NCBI RefSeq assembly: GCF_026914265.1
Contig: NC_069138.1
Location: 29,265,262 to 29,329,261, forward strand
Source: Mya arenaria
Lineage: Eukaryota; Mollusca; Bivalvia; Myida; Myidae
Direction of reading: 5' to 3'
DNA length: 64,000 nucleotides
A program made the position numbers and the translations under genes. Under the pieces are notes generated by a model. The model worked only from the letters and a program-made list of their open reading frames with translations, was not told where the DNA came from and ran no database searches. Position 1 is the stretch's first letter. Every line of letters begins with the position of its first letter. Positions 10,828 to 22,100 of this stretch are shown piece by piece.

Positions 10828-11171
10828 CATTCGGAACTCCTCGGCCATTTTTATCGAAAACAACCTCGGATGTATGCCGGTACATCAGTAGAATTAGTTC
10901 GTAAAAAATTGAAATATATCATTAATTAAATTAAGAGTTTTAGCTTGTGTTTGTATATTATTATTTAAGTTTAAATTGATTGCCAGTGAAGTTTATTATT
11001 GCAAACATAATTAAGATTCCTAAGAGTTGAGCCATAAAGTTTAACTGCTAAATAAAATTCCTACGCGATCTACTTGCAGCTGACTTAAACGTACCAATTT
11101 TTGAGTATGTAAACCGTCCAAATACATCCGAGGTTGTTTTCGATAAAAAAACGGCCGAGGAGTTCCGAATG
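10828..11171. mobile_element. MITE family M3, full copy
   Basis: About 340 bp flanked by terminal inverted repeats of about 46 bp. The left end reads ATTCGGAACTCCTCGGCC, then a TTTATCGAAAACAACCTCGG block; the right end is its reverse complement with few changes. Related copies are at 41470-41786 and, degraded, at 9558-9715 and 16190-16375. No ORF of note. Confidence 0.8.
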
Positions 11172-11179
11172 GACTTTAA

Positions 11180-12960
11180 CCATAAACACTTTGCATTATA
11201 GTATTTGGCAAATCTATCACAAGTGTGTGGCCCCCACAGTTCGTCCAGCGATCGGAAAATCCGATTACAAATAGACCAGTTGTCACGATCACCATTTCTG
11301 CTTAATATATCTGCTTGAACATTGTCAAAACGTGGAACCCATTTGGTTTCAAGATCAATAAATAATTGCCAAGTACTACCGTACTGTCTTCGTATCCTTC
11401 AAGATAAACCACCTTAGCTTCGCAGTAAACCTGCACATCTTTGACTACGTCGTATACTGCTATACTTGCAACATTTAGATACTTTGCAGCATTTAGATAT
11501 TTTAAATGTTCCTTCCAGGACAAGAGCTTATCTAGAGCATAACAGGGGTGCCTACAGCACTTTTCATTGACCAAATCTGACCAACAATTCGTGCAAATCT
11601 ATGAGCAAGAATTAAAACGCCTCTAGCGACAACATGACCTATAATCTCGTTTAACAAAAACAAAGCTCTTTCGAGTCTTGCGTCCGTTACATAACTCTCA
11701 CCCTTTTCCATATCCCAGCAATAACCAAGCCAAACAATTGGCTGACGAGGAGACCAATGATTTTTTGTCAGCAATCAAGAAACCAAAGTTAACCAAATCC
11801 GAGTGTATGAGCTCACTGGCAGCAAACGCTTTAACCAAATCTTGTTCACCCCCCAGACCATCTTCTAAAAACATAATTATCTTGTGATCTTTGGCTTTCC
11901 ATTGCTCATAACAGTCCGCAAACATTTGGAAAAATTAGACTCAGATGTGCTTAGTCCGAGTGCCAAGACATTGTTTAGAAAGTAACGATATTTTCCTTGA
12001 AATTGCCAAGAAAACCACATATATCTGCAATGTTCTGGTAACAAATGGGTATGGTGGTAGGCCGATTTTAAATCAAACGTGAAAATAAAATCACTTTCCT
12101 TAATTATTGTTTTTGCAACTTTTTGATTTTCAAAGCAAAATTTGAATTTATGCAATTGCTGATTAATATGTCTACAGTCAAATACCAGACGAGCTTTACC
12201 GTTTTAGCCATATGCTACCGTAAGCTGGGCGCCCGTCACTTCACTAATACATTCGTTAGCTAAAGGATTGCTAATTTCATTATAAACGAAACTAACGTTG
12301 TCCCCGGCAGATTTGTTATTACCCTAAATAACGTTATCTGGAATGTCCTTGAAAGGAATCTTATATCCATTTCGGATAATATCTAAAACATGCTGATTTG
12401 CTCCTGCATCAGCCCAATGTGCGTAACAGGATTTTAATCTACCAACTGGAGTTTCAGTATCAGAACATACTGTTTTGCCGGAACTTGCCTCACTTATAGG
12501 CACGCTTTTACAAGCTGAATCAGTACTTGAACATACATTTCCGCCATTAGCGTTAAGAGAGCAAAGCAAAGTGCTACTTATCCGTCTGGTATTATCCGGC
12601 ACCGCTGCCTGGGCCGCCTCGGAACAAGCTCAGTTGTGGTCGCATTGCCATCGTCTGGAAGCCCGAGCCGTTGAATACGGGGTGAAACGTTTAGATCGAA
12701 CCCGATTTTGCGGTCTGCCTTAAGCTGAGATTTGTATTTTTTCTTCTCGTCGTCGGAATCTTCTGAACAATTTTCCAGCCATGTTCAGAACTGTCAACCA
12801 TTTTTACCAACTTCTGGATATGTTTGGGCAAGGCCATACCTTCTACAATCTGTTCATGGGCGTTCATAACTGCCGCTTCTGGTTGGGCTGCTGTCACATC
12901 TTGTAGACTAGAACCCGTTTCCTGTAGGTTCTCAAGAACGTGATCGTTGAACTGACCCTC
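11180..12960 (-). mobile_element. DIRS-like tyrosine-recombinase retroelement, fossil
   Basis: A broken, partial copy on the minus strand. From its 5' side it shows a gag-like tail (about 12330-12960, including VGRLK...NGYKIPF), a reverse transcriptase region (about 11700-12330, with FDLKSAYHH) and the start of an RNase H-type region (about 11190-11700). The order and motifs are those of DIRS-type elements. The recombinase and both termini are not visible. It is interrupted by roughly half a dozen or more breaks and cannot be active as it stands. It lies in the spacer between the two methyltransferase arms and abuts repeat unit D2. Age: old enough to have many breaks, but motifs are still easily read. 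Confidence 0.78.
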
Positions 12961-15770
12961 ATTTCATTTTTTCTTAAACAAATAATTATTGATGGCTGAG
13001 AAAAAAATGATTTCGAGTATTTAAATCCCTTTATGTAGAATAACGTCGTAATTCAAAAGCCGAAAATTTAATTGTCAATGCTCGTCAAAAGCACGTTTTC
13101 AGAAGCCAAGCCGATAATAATGGACGAATTTGATGTGCACTGTTAGAAAGTCGTCCGGTAGAATGAACAATAGACAATATCATACCTTCACGAAATCCTC
13201 CTGCATAAAACTAACCATTATAATACTGTACTGTATAAAACAATATTTCCTTCGTTATTTTACGAAACGCTTGAAAATTCAGTTCTTTATTTTTCAAAAC
13301 CTGTTTGTCGTTTTTTTCATGCAAGTGAAAATATTACTTATTCGTTTAAAAGCGCATTTAACCACAATATTTGTAGGAAATATTTGTACTCCGGCTATGA
13401 TTCAACATTATCTACAAGTTTGAATCTAAAACTTGATGTTTTTGTTGTTGTTTTTCCTCAGGAATTTAAACTACGTACGTTTGTGTTTATTGTTGATTTG
13501 TAAACATAAACTCATCTCCGTTTCTATTGCGCTTGCTAAGGTTTCTGTCCATTTAATTCTGAAGTTGGGGCTTATTTTGCTTGATGTAATTAAAAGAAAA
13601 GGTTTTGATTGCTTTGATTGTACAACGTTTTTCTTTATTCCCTTTGGAATTGCCAAAAGCTTAATATATCTTAATAATAAATGACTTAAGCAACATGGCG
13701 TATTAAAAGGATTAAATTTTCACATGCGTTCATGCATACAATGTGAAATCATTATTACAAGCATCTTTTGTTCAACCTTCCCTTGTTGTTTTTGTCATGG
13801 CATGCGGGTATTTGGGCTTATTGTTACAAAAATCTACTTTTTTGGAAGCGCTTTTAATTTGTACCTTGTCAAATACCATGGACACTAAGTTAATATCCGT
13901 TTATTCCGGATGATGCATAAAGGGTTTGTGCCTTCGACCGCTTTGATTTGCTGTGAATTTCTGTATGTATTCACAAGTTCCAAATAAGCTCTGCAGGAAA
14001 AATAAACTTAAGATTTAACTCAGCTAAGAAACGCGCCAGAAATATTCGATGTTAGTTGATTTGCAGACAATATCTAATTATTCCTTTGAATAAAAGGGAT
14101 CCAAGTGCCCTTTTTATTGATATATTTACCATAACGCATTATTATTTGGATATCGGTGTTTGCATTGCCAAAAATGTGTTTGAAAATCGGACTTCATTTG
14201 CTATCGATAATCGAATCGAATAGGATCAAGTATTTTGATTTACTATCGGACAATAATCGAACGTCCATAATATTATTTAGGAATACAAACGTTATACATA
14301 GTATCATCTTTATCATTTAAATGGTTTAACCTGGAATCAGTACGTGCTATAGTCATGCTTTATGCAACAGTAGGTTAATATCCATAACCTTTTTCTGTCT
14401 TTAATAACTTCACAAAAACATAACAACAAAACACATTCTTAATAATTGCATATTAATTGCAAAATGATGCACACCGCATCAAATAAGTTATCTTAGCATT
14501 GTCATGATCCATGTAAAAGCAGAATAAATATTTGTTGACTAGCCTAACATTCAATAACTTGTTATATTTTGAAGAGTTCATTTAAATATCCAAATTTCAT
14601 AAAACTTTCACAAAAAAAGTAAATTTGTTAATAATAAACGATACCAAAAATGAAACTTTTACATTTTGACATTAACTCGACGTTTACCGCATAACTACGT
14701 AATTACCGGAAGTAACATTAGCGACATCGATTTCGGACAACCACTATCGATTGTCGCCGACATAGCATTGTCAGCCACGATTTATCGATTGTACTCGATA
14801 GTCAATTCATCACTACCTTTCATAATTGTAATTTTCAAGATGACGCACTTTTAATTGAATGGTTATCTTCGCATTGTATCAAAGTGTCCTTATATTATTG
14901 CAATATTCAAGATGACGGACTATTAATTGAATGTTTGTCTTCGCATTGCTAACAAAGGGCCCTTTTATGATAGTATGATTCCAAGATTACGCGTGTTTAC
15001 TTTAATATCAGTGTTTGCATTGGTAATAAAACCCCTTGTACTATTGTAATATTTAAGAAGAAGCATGTTTAGTTGCATGTCGGTGTTTGCATTTCAAACA
15101 AAGTTTCCTAGTATTATTGGTACATTCAAGAATACGCGAGTTTATTTAAATGTTAGAGTTCGCATTGGTTACAACGTGCCTTTTTATTTTTGTATTTTTA
15201 AAGATGACGCATGTTTGTTTGAATGGCGGTGTTAAAATTGCTAACAAAGAACCATTTAATTGATGTTATCTTCAAGATGACGAATGTTTACTTGAGTGTT
15301 GATTTCTGCATTGCTTACAAAGTGCGTGTTTATATTGTAATCAATCTTGAAGATGGCGCATGATTACTTGAATGTCGGTTTTTGCATTGCTTACAAAGTG
15401 CCTTTTTATATTGTGATATTCAAGATGACCCATGATTACTTGAAAGTAGGTGTTTGCATTGCTAACGAGGTGCCCTTTGATTTTTGTAAGTTTGAAGCAA
15501 TAATTCAAAAATAAGGAAAACCCCTCCCTCTCCCGAGACGGATACATCAATGAACAAATTAACACAATTTGAAATATTGAAGTAGCCCTAGACGTATGAT
15601 TCAATTCTGCACATGTTTACTTTCAGGCGAACTTGAAGAGCAAATGGAAACGAAATATACAACAAAACTACGAAGATGTAAAACGAAGGATTAACGTAAC
15701 AATTACAATTAAATATAATGTATAAAAACAGAGAGGATATAGAGAAGCATACACCGAAAAGACAGGGATC
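12960..15770 (+). repeat. Direct repeat unit D2 (second copy)
   Basis: Same orientation as 1-1840. 12966-14100 matches 1-1020 and 15440-15770 matches 1480-1830. It is longer than D1 because of 14100-15440, which holds unique AT-rich sequence and an expanded 70-bp minisatellite. Its right edge is within about ten bases of the stop codon of methyltransferase copy B, and its left edge abuts the DIRS-like fossil. Confidence 0.85.
14836..15490 (+). repeat. 70-bp minisatellite, about nine units
   Basis: Diverged head-to-tail units of about 70 bp with core CAAGATGACGCATGTTTACT, then GTGTTTGCATTGCTAACAAA and a T-rich segment ending TTGTAATATT. Single units occur in D1 (near 1450-1510), and an inverted short array lies at 10385-10560. 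The ORF at 15341-15604 is a by-product of the repeat. Confidence 0.85.
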
Positions 15771-15781
15771 TTCTAAATCAT

Positions 15782-16102
15782 TTATTTCATGGATTTGATC
15801 AAAGATATTTCATTGACAATTGTAATGCTATTATTAAAACCTGGCCACCTCATTTTACTATGCAAATTTCGTTCTCTCATGAAAATTCGGAATCCCTTAT
15901 CGTATAATAGTCTTAAACAATATAACTGGTCAGCTGCAGGTATAGGATGGCTGCCCCATAACTGTCCTCCTGGCTTTACGGTATTGTAGTGTGTTTCAAT
16001 AGAGATCTGTTTGACGTCATAAAGGGCCCCGGATGAGACCATCTGTTGAATACTGTACCACTCATCCCCTTCTATGTCAATCTTTAATATGTCGATAGGC
16101 CT
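15782..16102 (-). CDS. METTL24-like: Copy B exon 6 (terminal)
   Basis: 321 nt including the stop, after TTTCAG. It contains DILKIDIEGDEW, GGQLWGSHPIP and the C-terminal SLIKSMK shared with copy A. Confidence 0.9.
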   Translation of the reverse strand, partial: RPIDILKIDIEGDEWYSIQQMVSSGALYDVKQISIETHYNTVKPGGQLWGSHPIPAADQLYCLRLLYDKGFRIFMRERNLHSKMRWPGFNNSITIVNEISLIKSMK

Positions 16103-19100
16103 CTGAAACAACAATATCCAGTGCTTCCTTCAACGAACTATTATAACATTTGAAAGTTTCCATCAAAAAAACTATGGATGTTTATGGGCGGTTTGCAATG
16201 TCAGAATTATTCAACTTAAATACGCTGCAAGTAAATCGCGTAGTTATTTCAATTTAACACTTTAACCTAGGGACTTAACTGTTATGAATCTTAATCATTT
16301 CTGCAATTATAACATCAATGGGAATCAATTTGTTGTTTTTTCTATGTAAAATGGCCCAGATTTTCAAAAAGCCCCTTAAAGTATCATTAATATAAATTAA
16401 GTTTGTGTATTGGTGGTGTATGTCATAGTACTTGAAAGTGTATGATACTTAGACTGTTATTTACATTTGTATGATTTAGCTCCTTTCTAATTGCATCCAC
16501 TGTTTTAATCTGCCAGCCTCTCTTGTTGCGTGTATTTTCTCCACCTAGTCCCCAGTTGTAGAACCAGATATGGTCTGCCTTCCGAAAGCTCTCCTTTTTC
16601 ATACTGAAAAAAATGTGTAATTATAGAATGTTAAATACATTTAGAAATCTCTTCTTTAGCCTACTTGCATAGCTTACGTCCGCATCCTCCCCCCCCCACC
16701 AAAAAATTATAAAACACACACACACACACACCTGCAGCTTTTTGACGTATGTTTATAATGTTTTATTAGTTCATAATCACCAAATATAAAGGCAATGGGA
16801 TAATTGGATCAGAGGCCAAAATAACGTAATTGCTCCAGTGTTCAAACGGTCATCAGGGATATGAACACTCTTTTATTAAAGGCACGTTTTTTTCTTCTTT
16901 AAAGGGAACATATAAAAATATTAAAGCATACAAAAGAACCATGTGATATTTTTTTAAAATATGTTATTTTTAATAATAATGATATTTCCCATAATTTCAA
17001 CTTGAGCTAATTATAACTTATAACTGATATTGCCATTGCGGTTACCCAGCCATTAACTGATAATGATAAGACAATTAAAATGTTTTGTGGCATTGTGTGT
17101 CCCTCGTTTAGTTTCAGTTTGGCCTTGACCTTGTACCTTTAAACAGGAACCTGGTTAAACCTTAGCCTGCTGGACATGTCCCTGTGGTTTCCGCTGGGTT
17201 TTTTAAACAAGAGTACATAATTTATATACTGTTGTCCATTTTGATTGTATGAGTTGCACTGTTAGTAGGCTATTGTGTATGAAAAATACATCTTTATTAG
17301 ACTCGTACTTAGCGACAGCCGCGTTTTTTGATATAATTGATATGAATATAACACAAATGTATCATGAAATTGACTCTCCTAGTAATAAATTATACACTCT
17401 GATAATGTCAACCTTCGAAGCCAATGTACCGTCATTTATATGGAGAAGGATAGAAATTACATAGTTTTATACACATGAGGTCGAACTCGTGTGTATGTAA
17501 ATATGGTATTGGATTCAGTACAGTGCACAATGCATCGTCATCTTATAGCAATGACTCAATATCTGCTTGTATATGCATTTATTTAGTTATTGCACTAGTG
17601 TGTCGATATTTTAATGTAATTATTAGACAAAATGTTAACCTCTCAACGTCTTTGATAAAGCATATAGTCGTATGCAAAATGTAAAAAGTCTGTTTGAAGG
17701 GGCAAGACACAAAATGGTTCTAAAAATCGGCTAATCAATATTTTTCCACAAAACAAGCCCAGAATTGTCAAAACGAGCTAGAATGAGTTCAATAATACAT
17801 CATTTTACATGGCGAAAAGAATATTTTGTCGCAGTCTCAGATGTCTACACTCCGTTTAAATATAGCGCATACTGATATTCCAGTTTAAAGTGTGTATATG
17901 TATTTCGCATGTGAACGTCACGTGATTAGTATAGGTAAATACACCGACGCTATTTTTACATTAACTGGAATTTACGTGGTAAACACACTTAGTAAATTTT
18001 GAGTTTAAAAATTACACCACACCAGCGACAGATAAATATGTCGTAAGCGATGTAATGCATCAGTATGAAAGATATTTAATGTGTCATACATAACGATATC
18101 AATTTTATGTAAGTTTTTGACATTTTTTTCTTGCACTCGTATCAACTGGTGTCTAGTAACTTAAAAGCTTACCTCGGATCAAAGCAGAATACATCACACT
18201 CAAATAGTCTGTTGATGTCTTCATCGAAGTCAAACTGGTTGTTTATTCTGGAAAGAAATGCATAATAGAGAAGATTATGATTCCAGACACGTTTTAAAGG
18301 AGCTGGCTCACGTATGATAAAATAGCGAAAAAAAAAAGAAAAATGTTGAAAACTGTCATAAACTTGGCATCGATGTGTACAATGCATTGAAACTTACTAA
18401 CTGAAGTACCACATAGTTTACAATTTATTTAAGTTTAGCAGTTATTTCGTAATTTTCCATTAAAAAAGATTACTGGGTATGTCTACCAGGTAGAATTCAT
18501 TCCTTATGCGTGTGGCTAGTCGGTGTTATCACGTGATATTACCGAGGTATAGCTTAATTATGTCACCCGATTATAATAAGCCTTTGTAGCTCAGTGAGTA
18601 AGACGCTGGACTTCAATTTTGGCGACGCGGGTTCGAACCCATTCTCAGACACAATTACTTTTTTACATTTTGGTACTTTTTTACAATTATGATATCAATG
18701 CGTAACACATTCTATCATTCTATTAGATAATTGTCCTGATATTCGTTAGAGTCAATCTGTGACACAGTCCCGTTAAAGTGTATGTTGTCATTATCACATG
18801 TTATGTTGATTGTTTTGAAGCATGATATACCTAACAAGTAATCGTTGGTTCTTACCTATATTTTCTTTATGATGTTTTAACACATTGAACTAAAAGATTG
18901 AAACAAAATATCCTATGTAAACTCATCAAATACCATAAAAATGCGTGTTAGTACGACATGTACAGCATCCTAGTTCATTTTTGCATTTGTTCGTAAAATT
19001 AACGTGCAAAATGTTGCAACCTGAAATTTATCAAATTTACATTCCCGGAATAAAGAATTGTCATGTTTTGTTTTGTTAAAAGGTTGCAATTCTATTTAAA

Positions 19101-22100
19101 GAAAACACGGAAAAATAAGCAATGAATTTGTAACTTTCTACTATGTCTATATAGGTTGTGTTGAACGCACACAAGAAGCGGGATTTCAACAAAGAACGTA
19201 TCCGAGCTTATAGTCTAACTGTCGGATTTCCGTATTTTTGTCCAGATCGTGCAAAGGATTATGGATATTTAAATTCTGTTCATTTCCCCAATTTCAGCCG
19301 TTACTCTACGGAGTCTTATTGGTTTAATGATAAATACCAAATTATTTGACCAATGACCTTTTCCATTCAAACGTTTCCTTATTCTTAATTGATATAAATA
19401 TGGGAATTTCTCAAAATTTAATGAACGCCGAATAGGATAGGTTTTGAAAAATTATTTATTCCTACCGTTCCTCAGATGGCAGTTTTCCAATCCACGGTTT
19501 AAATGTCCGTGTATAGATATTTTATAAAGTGTCCGATTATTTTAACACCGACCAGAATAGGGCATTTCCCAAGTTACGTTAAAAATATAAAATCAAAATA
19601 ATTAAAGCAAGTATATGACTGTGGAATCATATAACTTTATAACTGTATAACAAACAGACCAAATCCTACCTATCTTCAAAAGTAAAAGTTGTTTTCGTCC
19701 CGTAAGATAGTGCATATACTTCTCCAAATATTCACAAGTTCTTGGCCAATATTCAAAAACGTCTTCAGTCCTAGTTTCTAGCTGAGTATAAGGGATTTTG
19801 GAAATTTAAATGTTACTTGAACTTATTTATTTCAATCTGTTTGATAAAAGATGTGTAAAGAAGATGAGTTATCTGCGATTTGTAACTTGCACGTTTTCGC
19901 TTCAAAACTTTTTATTATTATTTTACAATACGATTTGCCTGACTCAAGACGTTAGTGGTTATGAGCTCTCTATTGTACTCACCCAAACGAATACACTAGA
20001 CATGGTGGCTTTGGTTTGTATTGTTCATCAATGCAGATTTCCTTTCCTCCGTCCTGCAGATTTCCGACCCGAATCACATCTTTACACAACACTTGTAGTC
20101 TGTTGATAAACCTGAAAAAAATGTATTGTTTAATCTCTTGTCTTCAAGTCAAATTTTGAAAAGAATGTTCATGGCTTACTTTCGATAATGGTCCTTTATG
20201 TTTTACAGTTTCATTCTGATTTATTTTGACTGCTGTAAATTCATTTGAACTACGCTAGAGTATTTTCCTGTGTAGAAACTAGTGTCTAGTTTAGGAAGCT
20301 CGAATGCTAAACATGTGTGTGTGTGGGGGGGGGGAGAGAAATGGTACCACCAAAACCACTCTCACCTTTTTGTTAACACAATATAAAGTATATACAATAG
20401 AAACAAACTACATTTAAATCAGAGTTCATCAGTTACCATGACGCGTATGATTAATGCAATTTACTGACATAGAACCCACTGCTCTGTCATTCATCAGATT
20501 TTGAAATGCATATTTGAATTGCAATCCAACACCGTGCGCATACCTGCAGAACCAAGTGCTCACCTCAAGCATCGTTTGTCTTTAAACCGTTGGTGAAAAT
20601 ATTTTATCCCTAATAGATGACTTATGAATACAAAAATATCACGAATTAAATAGGATAACGAGTTGGATTTCTCGACAGTTTCTATTATTTGTCCAGCTTT
20701 ATACTTCATTGGCTTCAAATTGATTTCAACTCCGTTTAGCATTTCATTTTAAGCTCTAAATTATTAATAAATGTTAGGAGATGTGAGAGAGTACTTAATT
20801 ATCATTAGTTTAAACCTCCAATGAACTACATGGTTTTTTTCTGATCTGTTTAAGGCTGTGGCCCCAATATTTACTAATATATATATATATATTGATGCAT
20901 GTGCAATACATCCATGGTGTTTTGTATGTGTTATGTGTACGTTGTTTTAAACAGTCTGTGTTTGTTTGTTGTTGTTTTTTTATCGTCTGGATTTCACCTT
21001 GCACCTTTGAACAGGGTCATCATAAAGTGTTCGAGTACTGTTTCCTGTAGTTTCCTTTGTAGATGTGCGATTAGAAAAAAATGAAACCTGTTTTCATGTA
21101 GTTTAAAATCAAAACTTATCTGTAATATATTTTGAGAAAGAAATACGTTAATTACATTATTTATATGCATAAAGTTTCATTATCGCATGATTTACCAAAC
21201 AATATTTTGAAAGTAACCTTTTCATTTTCCATTTAAAAAACGTACAGTACAATAAATATATAAACAAATGGTTGGTGACGAGATGTAGGAAGTTTATCCG
21301 AACAACAACAAAATAGCGAGATTTAGCAAAACAGACACGTCCCTTAAGAGGTGATATATTATATCGGTGCCTGTCAAGGTTTTGAATATGAATTATAACT
21401 ACTTGGATTGCTTTATTGAATATGCTCCGTTAAAGGATTTATTTATAGAATGTCGGAATGTTAGTCCAAAACTTATGGCCATGATGGACATGAATAACCA
21501 TGCTGACAAAAACAACAACACACAATGAATAATTGTATACTTATGTATTAAAGTTCATTGATTTCATAGTGCAAAAGTGGAATTGAACAACCAATACACA
21601 TTAACCTCTAAAAGGTTATACTTTTCGTTTTTATGTTCCATATAAAGCAGGCCTTATGCATATGCCCTTTTATATAAAAGGTAACATTTAACAAGTTATG
21701 TGTTTTAATGAGTTGTAATCCTCATGGCGAGCAAAATATTCGCTATACTTCGCAAGTTGACTCAATTTTTTAAACATTCTTTTAAAAAGCTGTCCAAGCC
21801 AGTAAACAAGCATTTTGTGTTTTTGAAATATTTCAAGTACTCAAAATGAGAACGTTTTGACAATGTTTTGCCTTTTAGGTTGTTTCCTTCGTTTTAACAA
21901 TTGAAATGATGTTATGTATTGTCTGAATGACGTTTTTTCGAATAGGTAGTTTTCTTTTCGCGAATTACGGTTGGTGGTTAACAAAATTAAAGGACTGTAT
22001 GGCCTTATGAACTTGCTTTTTATGTTGTAACCAATCTCTTACTACTTCACAATTATAGTACATTACAAGTTCTTTTGGTTAGACGTGTAAACTAAAATAA

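Noticed and set aside
13130-13684. Two overlapping ORFs (97 and 83 codons) in D2
   Set aside because: The D1 copy of the same DNA does not keep these frames, so they are not conserved as proteins.
15341-15604. 87-codon minus-strand ORF
   Set aside because: A translation of 70-bp minisatellite units.
18580-18652. Possible true tRNA gene
   Set aside because: A and B boxes are present, but the arms pair poorly, no clear anticodon loop can be placed, and an AT-rich body follows; fits a SINE head better.
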